A stretch of DNA of 64,000 nucleotides from Curtobacterium flaccumfaciens (lineage in GTDB: Bacteria > Actinomycetota > Actinomycetes > Actinomycetales > Microbacteriaceae), in the NCBI GenBank assembly GCA_029689965.1, contig CP121450.1, positions 2,232,001 to 2,296,000 of the forward strand. Direction: 5' to 3'. How positions within the stretch are numbered: the stretch's first letter is position 1; each line of letters begins with the position of its first letter. The position numbers were made by a program, and so were the translations under genes. Shown piece by piece: positions 11,584 to 21,686 of this stretch. The notes beneath the pieces are model-generated. The model saw nothing but the letters and a program-made list of their open reading frames with translations, had not been told where the DNA came from and made no database searches.

Positions 11584-12204
11584 CGCCGATGACCGGCCTC
11601 CTCCGGGGCTGCAGCCCGCGGCTCGGCGCACGGCGTCGCGCGGCTCGGTGCACGGCGGTCGGCTCGGCGCATGGCGTCGCGCGCTTCGGCGCACGGCGGT
11701 CGGCTCGGCGCGTGGCGTCGCGCGGCTCGGCGCACCGCGGTCGGCTCGGCGCGTGGCGTCGCGCGGCTCGGCGCACGGCGTCGGAGCACCGGCCCCGGGC
11801 TCAGCCGGCCGGGGCCCGAGCCCGCTTCCGAGCGCGAGCGGGCGCAACACGCCGCGGGACGTTCGCCGATCGGGCACGATCGGTTGCCAAGGGGCGGCGA
11901 GCGTGACGGATGGTGCCCGCTCGGCGACGCGAGCCGCTCCGCCCGCCCCGTCCCCTTCCGCTCCCTCTCGTCCGATCGGAACTGGGCGTTGCACGACGCA
12001 ACTTTGTTGCGCGGCGCGCCGGTCCGATGCGCACGCATGATGCGCCATGCGACGCTCCCGTGCATTACAGCGGTGTAAACAAAACGTCCTCGGTTCGCTG
12101 CTTTCCGTGACAGGGTGATAGCAATGAGCGTTCCTGGCCGGGCACACAGACGTTCCACCACCGGCCCAGGACCCTTGCATTCATCACCGAGAGAGGCATC
12201 GAAC
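11584..12204. repeat. Non-coding region: tandem array, then control region of the ABC operon
   Basis: From about 11620 to 11790 there are imperfect repeats of CGGCTCGGCGCAYGGCGTCGCG, period about 39. From 11990 the composition shifts to lower GC, with a palindrome (next entry), a TTACAGCGGTGTAAACAAAA patch at about 12063-12082 and then the transporter gene. I see no gene in this stretch. Confidence 0.7.
11988..12011. promoter_or_regulatory. Putative operator upstream of the peptide ABC operon
   Basis: GTTGC at 11988 and GTTGC at 12006 flank an inverted copy; CGCAAC-TTT-GTTGCG (11997-12011) is a perfect palindrome. It lies about 195 bases before the solute-binding protein start. Similar paired GTTGC half-sites occur before genes at 56.5, 60.6 and 63.1 kb. 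The regulator is unknown. Confidence 0.45.
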
Positions 12205-13835
12205 ATGGCATCCGTGTTCAAGAAGCACACAGCCGAGTGGGGCAGGCGCGGCATCGCGCTCGGCGCCGGGGCAGCAGCGACGGCGCTGGTGCTCACGGGC
12301 TGCGCGGGCGGCAGCGTGAGCGACACCGACCTGAACGGCCTGAGCATCGGGACGACCGACAAGATCACGTCGCTCGACCCGGCGGGCTCGTACGACAACG
12401 GCTCCTTCGCCGTGCAGAACCAGGTCTTCCCGTTCCTGATGAACACGCCCGTGGGCAGCCCGGACGTGAAGCCGGACATCGCCACGAAGGGCGAGTTCAC
12501 GAACGACACCACCTACACGGTGACGCTCAAGAAGGGCCTCGAGTTCGCCAACGGCAACCCGCTCACGTCGAGCGACGTGAAGTTCTCGTTCGAGCGCGAA
12601 CTGAAGATCAACAACGAGAACGGCCCGCAGTCGCTGCTCGCCAACCTCAAGAGCATCGACACGCCGAACGACACCACGGTGGTGTTCCACCTCGACCACG
12701 CCGACCAGACGTGGCCGCAGGTGCTCTCCAGCCCCGCCGGGCCGATCGTGGACGAGGACGTCTTCAGCGCGGACAAGCTCACCAGCGCCGCCGACATCGT
12801 GAAGGGCAAGGCGTTCGCCGGGCAGTACGAGATCACCTCGTACAAGGAGAACCAGCTTATCCAGTACAAGGCGAACAAGAAGTACGACGGGCTCCTGGGC
12901 AAGGCGAAGACCGACGAGGTGACCGCCAACTACTACACCAAGGAGACCGACCTCAAGCTCGCCGTGCAGAAGGGCGACGTCGACGTGGCGTACCGCTCGC
13001 TGACGCCGACGGACATCGCCGACCTCCGTAAGGACGACTCCCTGAAGGTCACGGACGGCCCCGGCGGCGAGATCCGCTACGTCGTCTTCAACTTCAAGAC
13101 GCAGCCGTTCGGCACGGGCCAGTCCGGCGCGGACGAGAAGAAGGCCCTCGCGGTGCGCCAGGCGGTCGCGGACGTCGTCGACCGTGACGCCCTCGCGAAG
13201 GAGGTCTACAACGACACCTACACGCCGCTGTACTCGATGGTGCCGGACGGCCTGACCGGAGCGGCGACGCCGTTCAAGTCGCTGTACGGCGACGGCAACG
13301 GTGCCCGGACCTCGACAAGGCGAAGAAGACCCTGTCGGACGCCGGAGTCTCCGGCAAGATCCAGCTCGACATCCAGTACTCCCCGGACCACTACGGGTCG
13401 GCGTCGGACGACGAGTACGCCCTGCTGAAGACCCAGCTCGAGAAGTCGGGCCTGTTCACCGTGAACATCCAGTCGACGGTCTACACGACCTACGCCCAGG
13501 AGCGCACGAAGGACGCCTACCCGGAGTACCAGCTCGGCTGGTTCCCGGACTTCTCGGACGCGGACAACTACCTCTCGCCGTTCTTCACGAAGGACAACTT
13601 CGTGCAGAACCACTACGACGACGCGGTCATCCAGGACCTCATCGCCAAGGAGCAGGCGGAGTCCGACGCCGACAAGCGGGCCGACCTGATCGAGCAGGCC
13701 CAGCAGCGTGAGGCCGAGCAGATCTCGACCCTCCCGCTCCTGCAGGGCAAGTCGGTCGCGGTCGCGAACAAGGACGTCAAGGGCCTGACCCTCGACGCCT
13801 CGTTCAAGTTCCGCTACGCCACCCTCTCCAAGTAA
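12205..13835 (+). CDS. ABC transporter substrate-binding lipoprotein (family 5, peptide/nickel type), one frameshift
   Basis: Extracellular ligand-binding subunit of a DppA/OppA-type importer. The N-terminus has a basic region, a hydrophobic stretch and the lipobox LTGC (Cys near residue 33). It then reads TDKITSLDPAGSYDNG, the usual family 5 opening, with VTLKKGLEFANGNPLTSSDVKFSFER as the family signature. I chose the ATG at 12205 because GAGAGG precedes it. A missing C at about 13305 (GCCCGG for GCCCCGG) moves the frame; the rest reads DLDKAKKTLSDAGV … WFPDFSDADNYLSPFF to the stop. About 543 residues. It heads the operon; the ligand cannot be told from sequence. Confidence 0.93.
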
Positions 13836-13847
13836 CACCGACGACGG

Positions 13848-13879
13848 CCAGGGGGCGTTCTCGAGCAGAACGCCCCTGG
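13848..13879 (+). terminator. Intra-operon hairpin after the binding-protein gene
   Basis: CCAGGGGGCGTTCT / AGAACGCCCCTGG with a 5-base loop (one bulged G), 13 bases after the stop. Such a hairpin between binding-protein and permease genes commonly protects or partly terminates the transcript, so the binding protein is made in excess. Confidence 0.6.
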
Positions 13880-13906
13880 TCACGTCCTCGAAAGGCACCC
13901 CTCCCC

Positions 13907-15004
13907 GTGACCCTCACCACCCCAGAGGCGATCGAGACCGAGCCGACCAAACCCCAGGCACAGCGACGTGCCGGGGGCGGTGGCGGCGGACTCGGCCGGT
14001 ACGTCCTCGTCAGGTTCCTCCTCATCTTCCCGACCGTCTTCATCCTGGTGACGCTCGTGTTCTTCCTGATGCGCGTCATCGGGAACCCGATCACCGCTTC
14101 CGTCGGCGGCCGGCTCACCCCCGACCAGCTGCAGGAACGCCTGCACGCCGCGGGCTACGACCGGCCGGTGCTCGTCCAGTACTTCGAGTACCTCGGCAAC
14201 ATCGTCCGCGGTGACTTCGGCACGACGTCGACCGACCACCGCCCGATCACCGAGATCATCGTCCAGTACGGCGGTGCGACCGCGGAGCTCGTGTTCTACG
14301 CGCTCATCGTCGCCCTCGTCCTCGGCATCCCGCTCGGCATGCTCGCCGCGTACATGCGCGACAAGTGGCCGGACGTCCTGTTCCGCGCCCTGGCGATCCT
14401 GACGTACGCGACCCCGGTGTTCTTCGGCGGTCTGCTGCTCAAGCTGGTCTTCTCGGTGTGGCTCGGCTGGCTGCCGCTCGGCGACCGCGCGTCCACCAGG
14501 GTGGAGCTCGTGCTCGACCGCATCCCCGGTGCGACGGGCATCTACATCATCGACGCGCTGCGGACCGGCAACGCCGAGATCATCACGGACGTGCTGGCGC
14601 ACGCGGTCCTGCCGGCGCTGACGCTCGGCCTGCTGACCGCCGGCATCTTCCTGCGGCTGGTGCGCGCCAACATGATCGGTTCGCTCGGTTCCGAGTACGT
14701 GGACGCGGCCCGCTCGCGCGGTGTCCGGGAGGCACGGCTCGTCCGGACGCACGCGTTCCGTCCGGCGCTGGTCCCGATCATCACCGTGATGGGTCTGCAG
14801 ATCGCCATGCTGCTGGGCGGGTCGGTCCTCACCGAGACCACCTTCGGGTGGCGCGGGCTCGGCTTCGAGCTCAACCAGTACCTGTCGGCCCGCGACTTCG
14901 TCGCCGTCCAGGGCATCGTCGCGATGCTCGCCGTGATCGTCGCGGTCACGAACTTCGTCGTCGACGTCGTCGCGGCACTGATCGACCCGAGAGTGAGGTT
15001 CTAG
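13907..15004 (+). CDS. ABC transporter permease (DppB-like)
   Basis: Inner-membrane channel subunit. After a Gly-rich N-terminal linker it reads RYVLVRFLLIFPTVFILVTLVFFLMRV (TM1), a periplasmic loop, and further hydrophobic segments to about six in all. The EAA loop is EYVDAARSRGVREARLVRTHAFRPALVPI. GTG start at 13907, 365 residues, frame intact. It sits two bases upstream of the second permease gene, in the same operon. Confidence 0.93.
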   Translation: MTLTTPEAIETEPTKPQAQRRAGGGGGGLGRYVLVRFLLIFPTVFILVTLVFFLMRVIGNPITASVGGRLTPDQLQERLHAAGYDRPVLVQYFEYLGNIVRGDFGTTSTDHRPITEIIVQYGGATAELVFYALIVALVLGIPLGMLAAYMRDKWPDVLFRALAILTYATPVFFGGLLLKLVFSVWLGWLPLGDRASTRVELVLDRIPGATGIYIIDALRTGNAEIITDVLAHAVLPALTLGLLTAGIFLRLVRANMIGSLGSEYVDAARSRGVREARLVRTHAFRPALVPIITVMGLQIAMLLGGSVLTETTFGWRGLGFELNQYLSARDFVAVQGIVAMLAVIVAVTNFVVDVVAALIDPRVRF

Positions 15005-15006
15005 AG

Positions 15007-16001
15007 ATGGCTGACACCTCCCTCGTCGACCGCCACGAGCCGCTCTGGAAGCGGCTGCCCGTCGTGGTGCAGCTCCGCAAGAGCACGGGCTGGCAGCGCG
15101 CCATGCTCATCACCGGCGTGGTCATCTGCGCCCTGTACATCGTCGTCGCGATCGCCGCGCCGCTCATCGCCCCGTACGGTTTCGGCCAGCTGCAGGGTGC
15201 GGACGGGCAGCCTTCCCGCGCACCGGCGAGCCGAGCTCCGCGCACATCTGGGGCACGACCGTCGGCGGCTTCGACGTGTTCAGCCGCGTCGTCTACGGTG
15301 CCCGGACCGCGGTCCTCGTGGTCATCGTGGCCGTCGTCGTGTCGATCCTCATCGGCGTGCTGCTCGGCATGGTCTCCGGCTACATCGGCGGCTGGCTCGA
15401 CCGGGTCCTCGTCGTGGTCGCGGACGCGATCTACGCGTTCCCGTCGCTGCTCCTGGCGATCGTCGTGTCGATCGTCATCTCCGGCGGCAACTCGAGCTAC
15501 TCGGGCGGCATCATCGCCGCGGCGATCTCGATCACGGTCGTGTACGTTCCGCAGTACTTCCGGGTCGTCCGGGCAGAGGCGGTGCGGCTGAAGAACGAGG
15601 CGTTCGTCGAGTCCGCGCGCGTGATGGGCACGAACCCGTGGCGCATCATGACGCGGCACGTGCTGCGGAACTCGACGCGCTCCCTGCCGCTGATCCTCAC
15701 GCTCAACGCGAGCGACGCGATCCTGACGCTCGCCGGCCTGGGCTTCCTGGGCTTCGGGATCGGCCCGACCAGCGGGGCGGAGTGGGGCTACGACCTCAGC
15801 CGCGCGCTCTCCGACGTCGCGAGCGGCGTCTGGTGGACCGGTGTCTTCCCGGGTGTCGCGATCGTGGTGCTCGTCCTCGGCGTGACGTTCATCGGCGAGA
15901 GCCTCAACGACATCTCCGACCCGCGCCTGCGCGCCCGCCGACGGCTGAAGCAGCTGGTGTCGCGCAAGCAGGCGACCAGCACGGAAGGGGCGACCGCATG
16001 A
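15007..16001 (+). CDS. ABC transporter permease (DppC-like), one frameshift
   Basis: Partner permease. The N-terminus (MADTSLVDRHEPLWKRLP, then TM1 MLITGVVICALYIVVAIAAP) is in one frame up to about 15211, where CAGCCTTCCC is one C short of restoring QPFPRTGEPSSAHIWGTTVGGFDVFSRV. From there a single frame carries the remaining TMs and the EAA loop (ESARVMGTNPWRIMTRHVLRN) to 16001. About 332 residues restored. Its stop overlaps the ATPase start as ATGA. Confidence 0.92.
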
Positions 16002-17757
16002 CGGACGCGACCAACCACGAGGACGCGGCCACGCGCCTCCAGCCCGACGGGACCGGCCGACCCGACGGGACCGGCCGAGCCGACGGAACAGACGGGCGCA
16101 GCGAACCGGTCGTGTCCGTCGACGACCTGACCGTCACCTTCGCCACCGACAACGGTGCCGTCGACGCCGTCCGGGGCGTCAGCATCGACGTCCGGCCCGG
16201 CGAGGTCCTCGCCCTCGTCGGCGAGTCCGGCTCCGGCAAGTCCGTCACGGCGCGGAGCATCCTGCGGCTCATGCCGGAGACGGCGACCCTCGGCGGTGCG
16301 GTGTTCCTCGACGGCACCGACGTCGTGACGGTCGGCGCGCCGAAGCTGCGGAGCCTCCGCGGCACGGCCGGCGCGATGGTGTTCCAGGAGCCGTCCACGG
16401 CGCTCAACCCGGTCTTCACGGTCGGGTGGCAGATCGCCGAAGGGCTCCGCGCACACGGCGGCGTCTCGAAGAAGGAGGCCCGCGCGAAGGCGATCGACTA
16501 CCTGCGTCGCGTCGGCATCCCCGATCCCGAGACGCGGGTCGACCACTACCCGCACCAGTTCTCCGGCGGCCAGAAGCAGCGCGTCGTCATCGCGAGCGCG
16601 CTGGCCCTCGAACCGAGCGTGATCATCGCCGACGAGCCGACGACGGCCCTCGACGTGACGGTCCAGGCGGAGATCCTCGACCTGCTCCGCCGGTGCCGCG
16701 ACGAGTTCGGCGCGGCGATCGTCATCATCACGCACAACATGGGCGTCGTCGCCGACCTGGCCGACCGCGTCGCCGTGATGTACCAGGGCGAAGTCGTGGA
16801 AGAGGCACCGGTCGCCGAGCTGTTCGCGGCACCGCAGGCCGACTACACGAAGCGCCTGCTCGCCGCCGTGCCCCGGCTCGAGGCCTCCACCGGGGTCGCA
16901 CGTCGTGCCGCGATCAGCGAGGACGTCGAGCCGCTCGTCCGCGCACGCGGGCTCGAGATCGAGTACCCGGCCGACTCGGCGCCCACGCGTTCAAGGCGGT
17001 CAAGGGCGTCGACCTGGACATCCGTCCCGGCGAGGTCCTCGGCCTGGTGGGGGAGTCCGGTTCCGGGAAGACGACCATCGGCCGGGCGATCGCGGGCCTG
17101 ACGAGGGTCACCGGCGGCTCGCTCGAGGTCCTCGGCACCGAGATGCTCGGGTACCGCGAGCGCGACTTCAAGCGGCACCGCAAGGACATCGGGTTCGTCT
17201 TCCAGGACCCGGCGACCTCGTTCAACCCGCTGCTGACGATCGCCGAGTGCGTCGCCGAACCGCTCGTCGTGCACGGCGAGGCGTCGAGCCCGCGCGCGGC
17301 CCGCAAGCGCGTCGGGGAACTGCTCGAGGCGGTGCAGCTGCCGGCGTCCTACGGCGACCGGTACCCGCACGAGCTCTCCGGCGGACAGCGCCAGCGCGCC
17401 TCCCTCGCCCGGTCGCTCGCGCTCCGGCCGAAGCTCCTCATCGCCGACGAGCCGACGAGTGCGCTCGACGTGTCGGTGCAGGCGCGCGTGCTCGAGCTGT
17501 TCCTCGAGCTGCAGCAGGACCTCGGGTTCGCGTCGCTGTTCATCAGCCACGACCTCGCCGTGGTCGGCGCGCTCTCCGACCGGATCGCCGTGCTCTACCG
17601 CGGCGACCTGGTCGAGACCGGCACGACCGCCGAGGTCCTCGGCGCACCGCAGCACCCGTACACGCAGCGTCTCCTGGCGTCGCTTCCGGTACCAGACCCG
17701 GCGGAACAGGCCGAGCGACGGCGTACGCTTGTGGAACTGGAGAACGCCGGGTCCTGA
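15998..17757 (+). CDS. ABC transporter ATPase, two fused nucleotide-binding domains (DppD–DppF type), one frameshift
   Basis: Drives the importer. NBD1 has Walker A GESGSGKS, signature FSGGQKQR and Walker B VIIADEPTTALD. NBD2 has Walker A GESGSGKTT, signature LSGGQRQR and Walker B LLIADEPTSALD. The frame breaks between the domains at about 16983 (GCCCAC for GCCCCAC). Total about 586 residues. The first 35 residues include a DGTGRP/DGTGRA repeat (19-base period) preceded by TRLQP, the translation of a family A hairpin arm, so the N-terminal extension looks repeat-derived. Confidence 0.93.
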
Positions 17758-17770
17758 CCCGACGTGACCA

Positions 17771-17817
17771 GCCTGGAGGCGCGGCTCGCGTCGACGACGC
17801 GCGCCGCGCCTCCAGGC
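17771..17817. repeat. Dispersed hairpin repeat, family A, intra-operon copy
   Basis: Perfect 15-base arms GCCTGGAGGCGCGGC (17771-17785) and GCCGCGCCTCCAGGC (17803-17817), 13 bases after the fused-ATPase stop and about 85 bases before the next ATPase gene. Confidence 0.8.
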
Positions 17818-17903
17818 GGTCGCCTCCACCGCACCACGCACGACGGACGGTGCACCCCGGTCCGTCGCGAACCGCCGCCAGGGGGCGGCGTGGAAGGGGA
17901 CCC

Positions 17904-18836
17904 ATGATCGCGGTGAACGGACCGGCGGTCGTCGCAGACGACGTGTCGATCGAGTACCGGAGCGGGCGGGGCACGGACCCGATCCGAGCCGTCGACGGCG
18001 TGAGCCTGACCGTCCGGCAGGGCGAGATCCTCGCCGTGCTCGGCGAGTCCGGGTCCGGCAAGTCGACGTTCGCCGCGGCGATCGCGGGGCAGCTCGGCAC
18101 CACCGGCGAGGGCGAGGGCGCGCACCGTCGCCACATCGTCGGGGCGAGCTGACCGTGCTCGGACAGAAGACGCGCGGACTCCGCGCGACGTCGCGGAAGC
18201 TTCGAACGACTCAGCGGTCGCATCGGGTACCTGCCGCAGGACGGCGCGGACCGGCTCAGCCCGGACCTGACCGTCGGCGAGGCGATCGCGGAACCCATCT
18301 ACGCACGCGACCGACGGTTCGACCGGAAGGAGGCGGGTCTCATCGTCGCGCGCCTGGTCGACGCCGTGCACCTGCCGCTCGGCGTGATGCGGCTCAACAC
18401 CTGGGAGCTCTCGAGCGGGCAGCGGCAGCGGGTCGCCCTCGCCCGGGCGCTCGTCCTCGAGCCGCAGCTGCTCGTCGCCGACGAACCGGCGCGCGGCGTG
18501 GACGTGCTCGTGCGCCAGTCGGTGCTCGAAGCGCTCGCGACCCTGCAGCGGAACCGGCAGTTCTCGGCCGTGGTCGTGTCGAGCGACCTCCGCGAGGCCC
18601 GTGCCCTCGCCGACCGGGTGGCGATCATGGCGGAGAGCCGGCTGGTCGGGCTCGGCACCTTCGACGAGGTGCTCGACAACCCCGTCGACCCGTACGTCAA
18701 GACGCTCGCGTCGACGGCCGCCCGCCCGGTGAAGCGCCGGCAGCCGGTCGCCGCCGCGCCTCGTCGCTCGACGGCCCCGCGCCGTCCGGTCGGTGCTGGC
18801 ACGGGCCCGCGTGCGGAACGGCAGGAGAACGCGTGA
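17904..18836 (+). CDS. ABC transporter ATP-binding protein, two frameshifts
   Basis: A third NBD in the cluster, about 310 residues. Walker A GESGSGKSTF, signature LSSGQRQRVALARAL, and Walker B LLVADEPARGVD, where ARGVD replaces the usual TSALD. Breaks: about 18142 (GGGGC, one G short, restoring GGELTVLGQKTRGL) and about 18200 (GGAAGCTTCG, restoring FERLSGRIGYLPQDG). ATG at 17904 follows GGAAGGGGACCC. It shares the operon with the fused ATPase, so its partner is not obvious: it may form an alternative motor or a regulatory subunit. Its stop overlaps the next start as GTGA. Confidence 0.88.
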
Positions 18837-19955
18837 ACGCCGACGAGACGACGCCGGCCGGGCACCGTGCCGTCGCGTCCTCCGGTGGGGAACGCGGGCA
18901 TCGTGCCGTCGCGTCCTCCGTCGGGGAACGCGGGCATCGTGCCGTCGCGTCCTCCGGTGGGGAACGCGGGCACCGTGCCGTCGTGACCGACGCGGGGGCC
19001 GCGCTGCCCGTCGCCGCTCCGACGTCGGGGCCGATCGCGATCCTGCCCGCCGGGCGGGGCACCGCGCTCCACGAGGACGCCGTCGCCTCCGCCGGTGGCA
19101 CCGTCGCTCCGCTCGGACCGGACACCGCCGGCCTGGTGTGGCTCGACCCGCGCGACCCCGACGGTCTGTCCGAGGCCCTCGACGCCGCACCGTCCGTCGG
19201 GTGGGTCCAGCTGCCGTTCGCGGGTGTCGATGCCTTCGCGTCGCTCATCCGCTCCCACGGCGAACGGGTGCTGTTCACCTCGGCCAAGGGTGCGTACGCC
19301 GAACCCGTCGCCGAGCACGCGCTCGCGCTGACGCTCGGCACGCTGCGGGTGCTGCAGAAGCGCGCCCGTGCCCGGACGTGGGCGAAGGAGCCCGAAGGCG
19401 TCTCGCTCTACGGCCGGAACGTGGTCGTCATCGGCGCCGGGGGATCGCGCAGGAGTACCTCCGACTGCTCGCCCCGTTCGAGGTGTCGGTGACCGTGGTG
19501 CGGCGCTCGACGTCGCCGGTCGACGGTGCCGACCGCACGGTGACGACCGATCAGCTCGACGAGGTCCTGCCGGACGCCGACGTGGTGATGATCGCCGCAG
19601 CCATGACCTCGGGCACCGCGAAGCTGTTCGGCACGCGCCAGTTCGAACTCATGAAGCCGACGGCGCGGCTCGTGAACATCGCACGCGGTGGGCTCGTCGA
19701 CACGGACGCGCTGGTCGACGCGCTGCGCGTCGGCGCCATCGCGGCCGCCGGTCTCGACGTGACGGACCCGAGCCCCTGCCCGACGGCCATCCGCTGTGGG
19801 ACGAGCCCGGTGCGATCATCACGCCGCACCAGGCGGACACGCCGGAGATGGTGGCGCCGCTGCTCGCGGAACGCGTGCGGACGAACACGGCGGCGTTCCT
19901 CGGCGGTGCGGGCACGGGATTCGTGGGCGTCGTCGACCCGGTGGCCGGGTACTGA
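18833..19955 (+). CDS. D-isomer-specific 2-hydroxyacid dehydrogenase family protein, two frameshifts
   Basis: NAD(P)-dependent oxidoreductase of the PGDH/GyaR fold. Substrate domain GPIAILPAGRGTALHEDAV; Rossmann motif VVVIGAGGIAQEYL (broken at about 19441, one G short in a G-run); catalytic Arg in NIARGGLVDTDAL; the catalytic His region is LWDEPGAIITPHQADTPEM. A second break at about 19770 (GACCCGAGCC for GACCCGGAGCC) precedes the C-terminus. The N-terminus carries three copies of a GHRAVASSGGER repeat encoded by a 36-base tandem array; a GTG at 18982 would exclude it. Coupled to the ABC ATPase by GTGA, suggesting it acts on the imported compound. Confidence 0.88.
18860..18985. repeat. 36-base tandem array at the start of the dehydrogenase gene
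   Basis: About 3.5 copies of a 36-base unit (…GCGTCCTCCGGTGGGGAACGCGGGCATCGTGCCGTC…). The period is a codon multiple, so the frame stays open through it. Another 36-base array with the shared core GTGCCGTC lies at 20862. Confidence 0.8.
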
Positions 19956-20092
19956 GCCGCGGCGCTGCGTCGGTTCGCCGCGGTCGGCGGCCGTGCGGCG
20001 CGCCCGGGATGCGCGTCCGATGCTCCGGGCGGCTCCGGGTTGCTGCTATGCTGTTACCCGTTGTTCAGGCGGCTGCGGTCGCTGAGCAGTGA

Positions 20093-20165
20093 TCCTCGAT
20101 AGCTCAATTGGCAGAGCAGCCGGCTGTTAACCGGCAGGTTGTTGGTTCGAGTCCAACTCGGGGAG
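20093..20165 (+). tRNA. tRNA-Asn (GTT)
   Basis: Full cloverleaf: acceptor TCCTCGA / TCGGGGA, D-arm AGCTCAATTGGCAGAGC, anticodon loop CTGTTAA flanked by GCCGG/CCGGC, T-arm GTTGGTTCGAGTCCAAC. CCA is not encoded. A T-rich terminator follows. Confidence 0.97.
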
Positions 20166-20170
20166 CGAAC

Positions 20171-20200
20171 GGCCCTCACCCTCACGGGTGGGGGCCTTTT
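20171..20200 (+). terminator. Rho-independent terminator of tRNA-Asn
   Basis: GGCCCTCACCC, loop TCAC, GGGTGGGGGCC, then TTTT: the clearest classical terminator in the window. Confidence 0.9.
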
Positions 20201-20227
20201 GCGTGGGCGGCCCGGGGAGGCGGCCCC

Positions 20228-20345
20228 GGGGAGGCGGCCCGAGACTCGGTATGAGCGACACTTCTCGGGCTCTCGCGCGCGAGACTTGTCGCCCAACGTG
20301 AGACTCGGGCGCGCGTACCCGAGTCTCGGGCCCGGCTCGCAGGCT
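20228..20345. repeat. Dispersed repeat family B, copy 1
   Basis: Contains CCGAGACTCGG, then GAGCGACACTTCTCG, CGAGACTTGTCGCCCA, and a closing CCCGAGTCTCGGG that pairs with GAGACTCGGG. The same ordered parts recur at 26648-26770. No coding potential seen. Confidence 0.7.
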
Positions 20346-20376
20346 GCACCCGACCGGAAGCTGTTAGCGTTCACAG

Positions 20377-20861
20377 GTGATCACCGTGCGTCGAGCCCTC
20401 GTCGTGGGCACCGTCGTCGCGGCGATCGGACTCGCCGGCTGCACGGCCGGCGCGGAGTCCGAGCCCGAGGACTCGCTCGACACCGGCGCGACCTCGGACG
20501 TCTCGGCTTCCGGCACAGCACCGATCGTCTTCGCGTTCGTGTGTGCCGCAGGGGCGTCCGACCGCACCGAGACCTACACGACGTACTCCGCGGTGTGGGA
20601 GGACACGCGCACGGACTGCACCGCCGAGCGGATCACCGGGACGGAGATGTCCGCGCAGCAGCGCGCCGCGGTCGACGCCGCCGACGGAGACGCGACGCTC
20701 GAGGAGCTCGCTGCGGCATGTGCGGTGCGGGGTGATGCACCGTGGACGGCGGCGGTGACCTCGTCCGAGCAGGCGCACGTCGCGGCCGGCCTCGTCGCGT
20801 ACTGCCCGGGCACCCGGAGATCGACCACCTGCGCGACGCACTCGCTGCCTGGCGGGGCTGA
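20377..20861 (+). CDS. Small secreted lipoprotein of unknown function, one frameshift
   Basis: GTG start, hydrophobic segment ALVVGTVVAAIGLAGCTAG with lipobox LAGC (Cys near residue 22), then an acidic Ser/Thr linker and a globular part with several Cys (VCAAG, TDCT, AAACAV, YCPG). Without correction the frame runs on into the downstream repeat array. Restoring one G in CTGCCCGGGCACCC at about 20809 gives a tail ending HPEIDHLRDALAAWRG and a stop at 20859. I prefer this end because the array is clearly a separate element. About 161 residues; function unknown. Confidence 0.75.
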
Positions 20862-21043
20862 GCCGTCTGGCGGGAGCGTGCCGTCTGCGGGGACTGAGCC
20901 GTCTGGCGGGACCGTGCCGTCTGCGGGGACTGAGCCGTCTGGCGGGACCGTGCCGTCTGCGGGGACTGAGCCGTCTGGCGGGACCGCGCCGTCTGCGGGG
21001 ACTGAGCCGTCTGGCGGGACCGCGCCGCGCCTCCAGGCCGCTG
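20862..21043. repeat. 36-base tandem array ending in a family A arm
   Basis: About 4.5 copies of GAGCCGTCTGGCGGGACCGT plus GCCGTCTGCGGGGACT (36 bases per unit), closed by GCCGCGCCTCCAGGCC at about 21027-21042. It lies between the convergent lipoprotein and def genes. Confidence 0.85.
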
Positions 21044-21072
21044 CTCGGACGCCGGGAGGGGCGTGAGCCCCG

Positions 21073-21647
21073 TCAGCCCTCGGGTGGTCGCGACCGGGCA
21101 GCCAGGACTTGCCCGGGCCGCCCCAGCAGTTCTTGCGGATCGCCTTGGCGACCTGCTTGCCGAACGGGTGCACGAGCCGGTCGGCGTACAGCCAGCCGTC
21201 CAGGTGGTCGTACTCGTGCTGGAAGATCCGGGCGAGCCAGCCGTGGGCCTCGACCTCGAACGGTTCGCCGTGCTCGTCGAACGCGCGGAGGAGCGCGCTC
21301 TCGGACCGGCGGAGCGGGAATCGCTCGCCCGGCACCGAGAGGCAGCCTTCGGACTCCTCGTCCTCGTCGAGTTCCTCCACAGACTCGGGTACCGGCGGTG
21401 TGATCCACAGGGCCGGGTTCACGGCCGCGCCGCGGTGCAGGACCTCGTCATCATCGGTCCATGAGTACACGAAGAGCCGCTTGCCGACGCCGACCTGGGG
21501 GCCGGCGAGCCCGACCCCGGGCGCCAGGTCCATCGTCTCGTACATGTCGGCGACCAGCTCGCGGAGCGAGTCGTCGAACTCGGTGACCTCGACCGCACGC
21601 TCGTGCAGGACGGGTTCGCCGGTGATGCGGATCGGGAGAACGGCCAT
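21073..21647 (-). CDS. def: Peptide deformylase, frameshift at the last codons
   Basis: Removes the N-formyl group from nascent proteins; Fe/Zn metallohydrolase. All three signature motifs are present: GVGLAGPQVGV, EGCLSVPGE and QHEYDHLDG. ATG start at 21647. The uncorrected frame runs into the tandem array; adding one C at about 21083 gives the short normal tail PGRDHPEG and a stop at 21073, about 192 residues. Divergent from the DMT-like gene across a 39-base gap. Confidence 0.93.
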
Positions 21648-21686
21648 TCACCCAGGTTATCCGGCGGGGAACGGTAGCCTCGACGC

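Noticed and set aside
12205-19955. Nickel or heme importer assignment for the ABC operon
   Set aside because: The binding protein is clearly family 5, but nothing visible separates peptide, nickel, heme or sulfur-compound ligands.
20861-21066. Repeat-rich C-terminal domain of the small lipoprotein
   Set aside because: The open frame through the array arises from one missing G; with it restored a stop falls before the array.
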